Assembly (NCBI RefSeq): GCF_932526225.1 | Contig: NC_064036.1 | Coordinates: 6,579,519 to 6,643,518, forward strand | From: Nematostella vectensis | Lineage: Eukaryota; Cnidaria; Anthozoa; Actiniaria; Edwardsiidae | Direction of reading: 5' to 3' | Length of the DNA: 64,000 nucleotides | Part shown: piece by piece, positions 23,201 to 33,635 of the stretch | Position numbering within the stretch: the first letter of the stretch is position 1 | How the letters are laid out: every line of letters starts with the position of its first letter | Notes under the pieces: generated by a model | What the model was told of the DNA's origin: nothing | Seen by the model: only the letters and a program-made list of their open reading frames with translations | Database searches by the model: none | Position numbers and translations under genes: made by a program

Positions 23201-26200
23201 AAACATCCTACAGGTGTAACTGCAAGCCAGGTATTTGCCAGGTGTAACTGCAAGCCAGGTATTTGCCAGGTGTAACTGCTAGCCAGGTATTTGCCAGGTG
23301 TAACTGCAAGCCAGGTATTTGCCAGGTGTAACTGCAAGCCAGGTATTTGCCACTAGAAGAAACATCCTACAGGTGTAACTGCAAGCCAGGTATTTGCCAG
23401 GTGTAACTGCTAGCCAGGTATTTGCCAGGTGTAACTGCAAGCCAGGTATTTGCCAGGTGTAACTGCTAGCCAGGTATTTGCCAGGTGTAACTGCAAGCCA
23501 GGTATTTGCCAGGTGTAACTGCAAGCCAGGTATTTGCCAGGTGTAACTGCTAGCCAGGTATTTGCCAGGTGTAACTGCTAGCCAGGTATTTGCCACTAGA
23601 AGAAACATCCTACAGGTGTAACTGCTAGCCAGGTATTTGCCAGGTGTAACTGCAAGCCAGGTATTTGCCAGGTGTAACTGCTAGCCAGGTATTTGCCAGG
23701 TGTAACTGCTAGCCAGGTATTTGCCACTAGAAGAAAAATCCAACAGGTGAAACTGCAAGCCAGGTATTTGCCACTAGAAGAAACATCCTACAGGTGTAAC
23801 TGCAAGCCAGGTATTTGCCAGGTGTAACTGCAAGCCAGGTATTTGCCAGGTGTAACTGCAAGCCAGGTATTTTCCACTAGAAAAAAACAGAAGCAATTTC
23901 ACAAAAGAAAACATAAACGATGTTACGCCTAATACACAATAGCCGATTTTGTACGCTCGTACGGCTTAAAATCACCAGATCTGCGGCGATTAGTTCGATA
24001 CTGGCGATCAAATTCGCTGGCGATCGCCGGCGTTTGAACAATTCTATATATAAGAAAACAATTATATTTAAGAAAACAATGATAGACGAGAACACTTAAA
24101 CTGCTGCTGCACAACTATGGTAATAACAAATGGTGAATAAAGCTAAACAGGAACACGTAAACAATGCAGGACTTTAACGTAAAGAAATTCCGTAAATTGA
24201 ATCATTCGGGGTCCATTTCAGCTAAGGTTTATAAAACAGGAAACGTCACGCATCACTAATTTCCTTGCAAAATAGGACACACAGCGAATAGATTAATTAG
24301 CAACCGTACATAGCACCATGGCAACATACTTGACTCTCTCTCTCTCTCTCTTCTCACTGCGACATATCCAAGCGACACTAAGGAGGCTAGTTTATAACCA
24401 CAAATGATTCACACATCTCTTGCTTGTAAGGGTTCTACCACCCGCATGACGATCCCACGAAGTGTGCAGACAGGGATGAATGCCAATCACTTCCTAACGC
24501 ATGCACGAGCAACGCCGCCTGCTCAAACACCGTGGGCTCATACTACTGCCGATGCAACATTGGTTACCGTGGTGACGGAAGGATCAAGTGTGATGACGTG
24601 GACGAGTGTCACCCCCCAGATGGAGGGTCTCCCTGTGGGGAATTCGCGGATTGTGTCAACGTGGATGGGGGGTACGAGTGCAGCTGCTGGGCAGGATACA
24701 CTGGAAACAGCCGAGCATCGTGCAAAGGTGAGCCTTCGCGAGTCGGGAGGCTCTTTTGGACTGGAATCAGATCGGTTGACCTGTTTATGAAGTTATCATT
24801 TTTCTTGCTCGGCCGATTTATTTCTATATACCATATTTGGAAAACCGCTTAAATCGCTTTTTTCGCTTTTTTGTCGCCCTAAAACTTTGTTCGTGGTAAA
24901 TTTTAAGATATTCAGAAATTCATGATAACTCCGATTTTGCGAAAAATAGGCCTTGCCCTAAACGTTTCCGAGCGTTCGCCCAAGGCTCTTTTATACCCTT
25001 TAGAAATACGACCTGGTATTTATTTTTGCAGACATCGACGAGTGCTCCGGGTCGAATGACGTCTGCAAGGATTCTAACGCAAGATGCATTAACACTCCAG
25101 GAAGCTACAAATGCGAATGTCCTAGCGGAATGAGTTACAATCACGGAACGGGCACGTGCGAAGGTAAGGCCTAGATTTTCCACAAGTCCGCATCTATAAA
25201 GCTAGTAGCCCTGCGAGCGCAAAAGCCACAAGCACACAACGCAATTCGCGATAAGAAATGGTTTCAAAGTGCACGCAGAGGAACAAGATACTATATCCAT
25301 ACCAGGGGAGGGGCTACTCAAGTAGATTCTCTGCCCCGGTTAGGTTGTCTAAGGACCTGCAAACAGGCAAAAGACTGCAAAATCTAGTGAGTTATTCACC
25401 ACTTGTTTTACCCGTAGATAAGGATGAATGCGCAAGCCCAGACGAGAACGACTGTAGCCCTGATGCTAACTGTATCAACAAACTCTCATCCTACGAATGT
25501 GTGTGTAAACCTGGCTTTAAAGGAAGCGGATATGACGTATATGGGTGTAGAGGTATGTTGTCATGACACACAGGAAGGCCGTATAACAAGGAAGGAGGAG
25601 GGAGTTTCAGAATGTCCCCGAAATTTTACTCGCTCCCAAGCTCCAAATATTGCGACACAAATGAAATAGAAGACATCTTCAGAAATCTGCAGACCCCCCC
25701 CCCCCTAATCGTCCCTAAGATGTCCGCGGTCCGGCCCATATTACTCAAAGCCCTCACCCCTCACATTACATGTTTGGTACAGACATAGACGAATGTCGTT
25801 CATCCCCCGCCGTCTGCACCGCTGACCACATGACGTGCAGTAACACACAGGGATCCTTCGAGTGCAACTGCAAAAAGGGATTCTCTCTCAGCGCAGACAA
25901 GAAATCTTGTCGCGGTAAGTGCCTCACATACGAGTGAAGACATAAATATTGTCACGAAATTGCGTTACTTAGGTGCGTTACTTCCATGCGTGATGACTAA
26001 CGGGTGGTAAATACGAGCGAAATTTCTCAGCAAAGACAGAAATATTGTCATAATATTGTGAGTTGTGTGCGCTTGTTGATGATAAAATACTGATAGAACC
26101 CTAAACGAAACCAGCTACCATGAATTAGCAGAATCCGATGGTACCACTCTACCCTATGACTCAAATAATTTCGTATGTTTTTTTTTCTCATCTCCTGACA

Positions 26201-29200
26201 CATCTATGGATGTATCTAAGTATGGTATTCTCTCCACTTGGCAGATGTTGATGAGTGCAAGTCAGGAAGCGTGACTTGCCGTGCCAACAGCGAGTGCCAT
26301 AACATCATCGGCTCGTACTCTTGCACGTGTAAGCACGGCTACACTGAGGACGAGTATGGCAGTTGCAAAGGCAAGTTATCAGATGGAATAAAGATGATGC
26401 TTTTAGACACAACAAAAATTGAAAGCTTGTGACGATTCTGACTACAGAGTGTCGGATCCAAGGGGGTCCCCCTCCCTTCGGACCGAAATTTATGGGTGCA
26501 AATTTACAAATTAACCTTATCTTTTATATATTTGGCGCTTCCCCCAATCACCACTTCTGAAACATCCTGGACCCCGCACCTGCTAAATCATGGTGATGAT
26601 GATTGTGCTACTTTAATGATGACTGCTGTTGCCATGGTAATGCTTACACACATTGATGATTATGATTTCCCTGTTGTAGAAATGTCTTGGTGTGAATTGG
26701 AAGGTAAAGCCATCTGTGACAAAAAGCACCAAATGTGCGATGATGCAACCAAGGCATGTACGGTCTGCAAACCCGGCATGGAGGAGAAATCTCCGGGAAA
26801 CCCCGATGAGGGGTGCATAGGTGAGGGCATTAGAGAGTAAACGAGCCAGAGACAAACCATAGGAAGGTTCATAGGTGAGGGCATTAGATAGAAAAAGAGC
26901 CATAGGCAAACCATAGGAAGGTTCATAGGTGAGGGCATTAGAGAGTAAAAGAGCCAGGGGCAAACCATAGGAAGGTTCATAGGTGAGGGCATAGATAGTA
27001 ATAGAGCCAGAGGCAAACCATAGGAAGGTGATAGGTGAGGGCATTAGAGAGTAAACGAGCCAGAGGCAAACCATAGGAAGGTTCATAGGTGAGGGCATAG
27101 ATAGTAATAGAGCCATAGGCAAACCATAGGAAGGTTCATAGGTAAGGGCATTAGATAGTAATAGAGCCAGAGGCAAACCATAGGAAGGTGATAGGTGAGG
27201 GCATTAGAGAGTAATAGAGCCAGAGGCAAACCATAGGAAGGTGATAGGTGAGGGCATTAGAGAGTAATAGAGCCAGAGGCAAACCATAGGAAGGTGATAG
27301 GTGAGGGCATTAGAGAGTAAAAGAGCCAGAGGCAAACTATAGGAAGGTGATAGGTGAGGGCATAGAGAGAAATAGAGCCAGAGGCAAACCATAGGAAGGT
27401 GATAGGTGAGGACATAGATAGTAATAGAGCCAGAGGCAAACTATAGGAAGGTGATAGGTGAGGGCATTAGAGAGTAAAAGAGCCAGAGGCAAACCATAGG
27501 AAGGTGATAGGTGAGGGCATTAGAGAGTAAACGAGCCAGAGGCAAACCATAGGAAGGTGATAGGTGAGGGCATTAGAGAGTAAACGAGCCATAGGCAAAC
27601 CATAGGAAGGTGATAGGTGAGGGCATAGATAGTAATAGAGCAAGAGGCAAACTATAGGAAGGTGATAGGTGAGGGCATTAGAGAGTAATAGAGCCAGAGG
27701 CAAACTATAGGAAGGTGATAGGTGAGGGCATTAGAGAGTAAACGAGCCAGAGGCAAACCATAGGAAGGTGATAGGTGAGGGCATAGATAGTAATAGAGCC
27801 AGAGGCAAACTATAGGAAGGTGATAGGTGAGGGCATAGATAGTAATAGAGCCAGAGGCAAACTATAGGAAGGTGATAGGTGAGGGCATTAGAGAGTAAAA
27901 GAGCCAGAGGCAGGTTCATAGGTGTTGAGGTGTGTAAAAGGATGTGTTGGTGAGATGGCATTAGATGGCATTGGTAGTAATAGGGTTAGATCATCAAAAG
28001 AGAGTGTAGGTGATGTTACATTATAGTAATGGGGCCAGAGCATCAAAAGCGAATCAAAATTTGCAATTACCTGGACGAGATGACACCAGAATGATAGAAC
28101 TCATAGGTAAGATACAAACACTAGTGAGTGCTGAAGATTTTGTTGATTTTCTCTCTCTCTTAGATGTTGATGAGTGCATTGATGACCCGTGCCAAGGAGG
28201 GATTTGTATCAACACTATCGGATCATTCAACTGTTCGTGTATCAAGGGGTATGAGTTCGACACCGGCTTAAAACAGTGCGAAGGTAAAGTGTGTGAAATT
28301 TCTAAAAGATGTAGTGTTTCTCTGCTGGGATTATTTTTCGTATATATGTTTCTGAGCATGTAAAAATAAATCCTGTTTATGATACGTAACTGACGATCGT
28401 TTTTTTTTTTTTTTTTGTCTTTCAGATATCGATGAGTGTCACTCCAGAAAACGATATTGCCATGACAACGCAAAATGCACTAATTCAATTGGTTCATTTG
28501 AGTGTAAATGTCGAGAGGGGTTTGATGGGAACGGGATCTTTTGTGCGGGTAAATCTCTATTGATGTTGCCATGGCAATTCTTGTTCTTGCCAGTTTACTA
28601 TTAACTTTTACTCAATAGATTAGTTATAACACCACCATCACCACAAGCCGTCAGATCAAAATTATCAATCAACCGTCATCAGCACAACCATTTTGATTTC
28701 AATCACCACCACCATCATACATCACCACCACCATGTCATTGTTATCATCATCATTATCACAATCATTATCATCATAATCATGACCATCATAATCACTGCC
28801 GTCATCACCGGAATCATAACCAGTACCATTGACCATCATCCTCTGCCTCATAGACCACCCCGTCATCGTCATCATTACCAAGTCTTCCAGAGCCTCATCA
28901 CCAACACTACGACAACACCATCAGTACAACTACCATCATCATCACCAACATCATGACTGGCTACGACACCATCGGCATGATTTTCACCCCCATAATGACC
29001 CAAATAACTACCAGAACAACAATCGATAGTTGATCATCCGCACCCAAACCATAGAAAATTTAACTTGGGGCAGCCTCATTGATTCCATGAGTTCGCTGGT
29101 ACTCCTGGAATTTTGTAAGAACCCGACTGTACTTATGTGCTTGCTTTCCATTACAAATATGACATCATTCTGAATAATCATGAATGTGTAAACAGTGATA

Positions 29201-30371
29201 GCTAACACTGCAGTTATGTTAGATATCGACGAGTGTTTCTCCGAAGACTTTGAGTGCCCGGCGAATTCTGTTTGCGCCAATACTCAGGGCGCGTATAAGT
29301 GTCACTGCTGGAAAGGATATGAGATGAAGAACGGGGAGTGTATGAAAGCGACCACATTGAAAGAAGGCTTCAGCTTATGTAAGTGCTTTACAGAAACACA
29401 TATCGCCCCATGACAGATCCGAAATCCATGAAAAAATGAGACTTGGAATCCGGAATCCATGCTACTGGAATCCGGACTCCACACACTAGGATCCCGAATC
29501 CAAGAATTAAGCTGGAATCCTGGAAAACTAAAATGGAATCTGGAATCCACGAGAAAAAACCCACATGGGATCCGGAATGCACACACTAGGGTCCGGAATG
29601 CACACACTAGGATCCGGAATGCACACACTAGGGTCCGGAATGCACACACTAGGGTCCGGAATGCACACACTAGGGTCCGGAATGCACACACTAGGGTCCG
29701 GAATGCACACACTAGGATCCGGAATGCACACACTAGGATCCGGAATGCACACACTAGGGTCCGGAATGCACACACTAGGGTCCGGAATGCACACACTAGG
29801 GTCCGGAATGCACACACTAGGGTCCGGAATGCACACACTAGGGTCCGGAATGCACACACTAGGGTCCGGAATGCACACACTAGGGTCCGGAACCCAAAAC
29901 CCTATTGTAAAACCTGTCATTCCTCGACATATAGTCCAATGGCGGATCCACACTCTATAAAAGGGGGTAAAACAAGCAACAAATGGATATAAAAAGGGGT
30001 GTGCGATGTTAAAAATGACGCAAATGCTGGCCAGCCAGCATTCGTTAACATCCCCTTTATCTTGTGGCCAAAAAGCTTAGCGAGGTCAGAAATTTAGGCC
30101 GAGGCAACTTATTTTTGTTAAGAAATAGGCTCGTGAGTGTTGTGTGTAGTTCTTCTTACTTCGTAGCCTTTCTCTCTCTCTTTTTTTTTAAAGCAAATAC
30201 ACTAGACTTACACATTACATTGTTAAATCTCTAATCAAGTGCTTCATTTTAGTAACATATTTTTTCTCATTTGCAGTAACAAATCTGTTTTCCTCGTCAA
30301 CACGACAACAACCATGGCTCAGGCTATTTCCTATTTTCGTATGCACATCTATAATACTGGCATTTATGTAA
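17265..30371 (+). CDS. Secreted, probably GPI-anchored discoidin (F5/8C) and multi-EGF protein, 16 exons
   Basis: Exons: 17265-17328, 17595-17894, 18743-19059, 19427-19565, 21337-21492, 21827-21928, 24431-24727, 25032-25163, 25418-25552, 25783-25914, 26245-26370, 26680-26820, 28164-28283, 28426-28548, 29223-29378, 30277-30371. Phases agree throughout and give 844 aa. Layout: signal peptide ([15 protein letters not shown]); a 100-residue basic region of unknown type; an F5/8C domain about 122-273 ([21 protein letters not shown] … [20 protein letters not shown]); then about 12 EGF modules, most opening with the calcium-binding DIDEC/DVDEC signature. The EGF at 26680-26820 is divergent and lacks it. 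Most EGF exons are symmetrical phase 1-1, typical of exon shuffling. The last exon ends in a hydrophobic tail ([18 protein letters not shown]) without cytoplasmic residues, which suggests a GPI signal. Intron 11 uses a GC donor. The likely role is matrix or cell-adhesion (inference). Confidence 0.88.
18473..18734. repeat. 43-bp tandem repeat, about 6 copies, abutting the exon 3 acceptor
   Basis: The unit opens taacgctgagtgcggtattt and ends with cttgtcattttgtcgtcagtttg (period 43, e.g. starts at 18603 and 18646). Every copy carries a pyrimidine-rich run and a CAG, and the last copy runs into the acceptor of the discoidin exon at 18741-18742. Confidence 0.92.
19302..19376. repeat. (TTG)n microsatellite in intron 3 of the discoidin-EGF gene
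   Basis: Imperfect run of gttgtt units about 50 bp before the exon 4 acceptor. Confidence 0.95.
19585..20050. repeat. (GTGTT)n array starting about 20 bp after the exon 4 donor
   Basis: Nearly pure gtgtt/gtggt pentamers over about 465 bp, decaying into gctgt and tgggt variants up to about 20080. It yields long Cys/Val open frames in all three forward frames, which are artefacts. Confidence 0.97.
20590..20990 (+). mobile_element. tRNA-derived SINE
   Basis: A box-like TGGCCTAGTATG at about 20596 and B box GGTTCGAATCC at about 20640 have the spacing of a pol III promoter within a tRNA-like head. The head is followed by about 300 bp of unique body and a taaatcataaatcataac tail. It lies in intron 4 of the discoidin-EGF gene. 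The acceptor-stem pairing is degraded, so it is not a functional tRNA. End points are approximate. Confidence 0.65.
21911..23880. repeat. About 2 kb array of exon 6 end plus 5' splice site (28-bp and 47-bp units)
   Basis: The short unit is caggtgtaactgcaagccag followed by gtatttgc (28 bp). The long unit adds cactagaagaaacatccta (47 bp). The last 17-20 bases of cbEGF exon 6 (coding for YRCNCKP) and its donor gtattt form the founder copy at 21911-21938. Roughly 18 long and 40 short units follow. Many copies read tgctagcc instead of tgcaagcc, which would put a stop in the coding frame. Units are ordered in higher-order blocks of a few hundred bp. Confidence 0.95.
26815..27927. repeat. 50-54 bp tandem repeat, about 21 copies, starting at the exon 12 donor
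   Basis: The unit runs gtgagggcattagagagtaa … gagccagaggcaaaccatag … gaaggt(tc|g)atag. The first copy starts exactly at the donor of exon 12 (…tgcatag|gtgaggg), and each unit ends with catag or gatag followed by gtgaggg. Open frames on the minus strand ([18 protein letters not shown] type) are repeat artefacts. Confidence 0.95.
28625..29010. repeat. CAT/CAC-rich low-complexity intron sequence
   Basis: Long imperfect runs of catcat, caccac and atcacc between EGF exons 14 and 15. A similar shorter stretch occurs at 9180-9290 in EDC3 intron 13. Neither is coding. Confidence 0.85.
29571..29893. repeat. 21-bp tandem repeat, about 15 copies
   Basis: The unit is tccggaatgcacacactaggg with a g/a variant at one site. 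It lies in intron 15 of the discoidin-EGF gene and is preceded by degenerate ggaatcc copies from about 29418. Because 21 is divisible by 3 and several frames lack stops, it produces long open frames on both strands that are not genes. Confidence 0.95.
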
Positions 30372-31058
30372 TTAGAATCTGTGCAATTCTTAGCAAAACG
30401 TAAGGGGCTAGAATTTTGTATCTGTTGGCTAGGTGTAATTGACGTTATGACTTTTCTACCGTGAACCTGTAAACAGATTATAAATAGGCATTCATGGAAG
30501 TGTACGGATTAATGTGGACTACTTAGTGGACTAATTCTTGCACTCGTACTTGCACTGGACTAACACTTGCACGCCTTATTTCAATGTCACCTTTTGAGTC
30601 CTTCAGACTAGGTAAGAATTCCCAAACTAGGGATATAGCTGCCAAAATATTTCAAGTAGTACACGAATTGCTACAAGAGACCAAAAGTGTATTCACTTAA
30701 AAGCATCTTTTTCTAATGCTTGGTCCAACTTCTGATGGAAACCGGGAGATGGTAAGACTAAAATGATCAAAACTTTTCCTGGATTAAAAAGAAGATATTG
30801 GTATATTCGGACCGTTCTTTTTTTTTTTAATAAAGTGCCCAAATATGTTGTTCCCAGATCATGACACAATCTCTTAAATTTCTATTGCTCACGATAAATA
30901 CTTTGAAGATACATTACGTCGAGGGGATTTGTTAAAGAAATACAATATTTAGTCACGTGACTGGTAGTGATAAGGATCTGATAGAGTCAACGGTCTCTTC
31001 TAGTGGCATATGCGCATAGAGGAGTTACGATGCCATTCCTGTGTGAATGGCGTTATAG

Positions 31059-33399
31059 TCACGTGACTTGTATACGGCGAGTGCCAGGTTGTGTCAGCGT
31101 TTTTTTGCAGCAGAATATGCGCATAAAAACGCGACGATAGCCGATCCTGTACGGCTTGCACATTACACCATACACCACAGGGTTAAGGATTGATCCTATT
31201 AACGACATCATGGCTGACAAGGTGTGGAGGTTTTCGTCTTCACGCCGGGTCTGCAGAGCAACGGTTATACTGAACTACAATAAAAGAAAAAGAGTGTGAT
31301 AGTAAACTTCACAGTAGCGGAACCAGAAATAAACGAAAACAAGAGCATAAGAAGTGCCAGGCATGGATTGGAGACTATTTGCTATATTATTATACAAAAC
31401 AAAGAAAATTTAGGCATTTTACTCAAAAGAAGGGATGGAATTCCATTTCACCCCATTCCTGTATCCGCCCAAATAGTGTGCCTTTTTTTAAATTAAGTTA
31501 TGCGTCAGACAAAGGCAGCGTGGTGGTAGTTGGGGGGGGGGGGGTAGAAGCTGTTTTCTACCCATGGTCTTCCCCTGGAGCCCTCCCCCCTGGTGCCGCA
31601 ACAACCATATCCTTAATCAACATCAATGTCGCCAGATTCTACACGTTCTTAGAAATTGTTTTTTGTGATGATACCCCAACCCTCCCTTTAGCAACTGCTA
31701 TGCATTTGTCTGCCGATTGCAGCACTGCTTTCCAAAACAAAACAATAACTAAACAGACAAAGTGATAAAACGAGTGTAGTAATAATGGTCCTTTGAATCT
31801 TTAAGTACGCATCAAACTCCTCCCCTACTCGGCTGCACAAACGTCATAAGACTCTACACAAAAAGCGAGGGAAGTGATTGACACCAATACTCACTATAAT
31901 GGGCATCCAGCTCAAGTAGAATAGGAACACGACAACAGCCAGGACCTTGACGAACTGACGACTGCTCTTTTCGTGTACGCCCTCACCAGCATGCCTTGGG
32001 GCTTGCGGCCTTGTACAACCCTTGCTCTGTGATTGCCTGATATTCTTACCGCCGTTTTGTGATTTTTCACCGCCGCTATTTGACAGGCTATTGCTCTGGA
32101 TTTTTGCTGATGATTGGTCGAGCGTTAAACCGCTGCGTTGCGTTGACGCGTGACCCAGTCGTATGACGTGTGCATTTTTGTTGTCATGATTGATGTTCCT
32201 ATCACTGCCCTGTGATTGGCTGATTTCCTGGTTGCTCGCTGATGATTGGTCGAGCGTTAGGTTACCGCCGTGTAGCGTGAAGGCGTGACCCAGTCGCATG
32301 GCGTGTAGTTGACTGACGTGTTGTTTGATTTTTCTCGCGACTGATACAAAGCATAGAAGGACTAGGACGAGCTGGAAATATCCGATGATAGCGACCACGT
32401 ACGCATAGCTCCCTTGGAAAAAAATTAATTCATTCAATGCAAAACGGATTTCCATGTGTGCCTTTGATCTGTTTTGCTGTTGTCATTCAATTCAACCTCG
32501 TTACCAGGAGACATCTGGCCTCTTCTCTTTTCGCTGTCTTGGAAAGGGCCTGAAAACGAGGTTAAGAAATGATCGTGAATTTTTTTCTTACTTATTGCTC
32601 TCGTCATCGACTTTGTTATTTTTGTTTTTTATGGCATGTAAGCTGTGAGATTCATAGCGATACGGAAAAAAAATTCACGATCATTTCTTAACCTCGTTTT
32701 CAGGCCCTTTCCAAGACAGCGAAAAGAGAAGAGGCCATATGTCTCCTGGTAACGAGGTTGAATTGAATGACAACAGCAAAACAGATCAAAGGCACACATG
32801 GAAATCATAGCGATACGGATAGGCTGTAAATAAGTGTAACCGATTGCTGTTAGAGTACAGATACCTGTAAACTCAAACGAGCAGACGCCACGAAATGGTT
32901 TCACCTCGCCGCAGCCCATCACTGGCCACGCGGCCAAAAAGGCCGCTGACATAGTAGCACCACAGACGAATTTGATTGCCAATGACGTAGACGCTGTTGT
33001 ACGGTAGAAAAACGGGTAAGCTATCGCGAGGAACCTATCCAAAGCCATGAGACTTGCAATGAAGCTAGCGGAGAGGCGAAGCCACGTCGCCGACCAGTTG
33101 TAGAATTGACAGAAAGGTTTGTTATCAAGTCCTTTAAAGCCTCTTTTGTCTAGATTAAGGACCGCCAAAGTGGTCCATACTGGAAGGATATTGTTGAGTA
33201 GATCCACGGTGGCGAGAGCGCTGATGAGGGAATCGGGTACCCGGCGGATGTTAAAGGTATTGATTGACAGGAGAATGGTTAGATTGCCGATAAGAATGAA
33301 GGCGGACAGCAACGGGAGGGTAACCAATAACCCTGAGCTGGACCCGACTTTCGGTGGAGGGCTCGTGTGGTTGAGAGTGTTGCCACTATTAACAGACAT
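31059..33399 (-). CDS. Class A (rhodopsin-like) orphan GPCR 1, 3 exons
   Basis: Exons in transcription order: 33399-32865, 32412-31895, 31274-31059; phases 1 and 0; 422 aa. Seven hydrophobic helices are visible. TM1 contains GNLTILLSINTF. The conserved Cys before TM3 is in NKPFCQFYNW and its ECL2 partner in GVCSFEF. The DRY position reads ALDRFLAIAYPFFYR. TM6 ends FLFYLSWMPII, and TM7 carries NPVVY. Intron 1 falls in ECL2 and intron 2 at the end of TM6. The WP and PFFYR features recall prostanoid-type receptors, but TM7 lacks their DPW motif, so the ligand is unknown. The third intracellular loop is long (about 110 residues) and contains an internal duplication (MRLGHAFTLHGGNLTLDQSS and VIRLGHASTQRSGLTLDQSS). 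Confidence 0.87.
32447..32806. repeat. 140-bp near-perfect inverted repeat with 80-bp loop in GPCR1 intron 1
   Basis: 32447-32586 and 32667-32806 are reverse complements with one mismatch found (acatctgg versus acatatgg). Within each arm, AACCTCGTT…CAGG and CCTGAAAACGAGGTT form a smaller inverted repeat. The right arm is flanked by an exact 15-bp direct repeat, tcatagcgatacgga (32652-32666 and 32805-32819), which resembles a target-site duplication. The whole structure sits inside the intron, between 32864 and 32413. Confidence 0.93.
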
Positions 33400-33635
33400 G
33401 ACGTATGTTAGTCAGTGACGTACCGCCCAGTGACATAAAACCTGTTTACGAATCACGCTTATGTAGTTACGTATCACTCGTGGAGTATATTGACGTTTCT
33501 ATACGTGGCGATGTATCTCGAACACCAAATGACGTCTATCAGTCAGGTAAAGATCCCAACACGTGTCACTACTGACATATATTGACTTCAACAATGACTT
33601 TTTAAATGTGACTTATCAGTAGTGACGTATTCTTA
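33399..33635. promoter_or_regulatory. Cluster of TGACGT (CRE-like) words upstream of GPCR1
   Basis: TGACGT occurs near 33400, 33416, 33489, 33530 and 33624, in contexts such as gtgacgtac, atgacgtcta and gtgacgtatt, immediately 5' of the GPCR1 start codon. CREB/ATF-type bZIP factors bind TGACGT-containing sites (family knowledge); regulation by them is inference. Some copies could be decayed tandem repeats. Confidence 0.35.

Noticed and set aside
21823-23608. Minus-strand frames with [10 protein letters not shown]-like repeats
   Set aside because: Antisense reading of the exon 6 donor array; no independent coding evidence.
21911-23880. Direct repeats with spacers suggesting a CRISPR-like array
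   Set aside because: There are no unique spacers; both unit lengths are themselves repeated, and the context is a eukaryotic intron.
26613-27961. Minus-strand frames with leucine-rich repeats ([17 protein letters not shown] type)
   Set aside because: Translation of the 50-54 bp array opposite the EGF gene; unit lengths vary, so frames switch between units.
29459-29992. Long open frames on both strands with 7-residue repeats
   Set aside because: A 21-bp tandem repeat lacks stops in several frames; it lies in an intron and the frames overlap one another.
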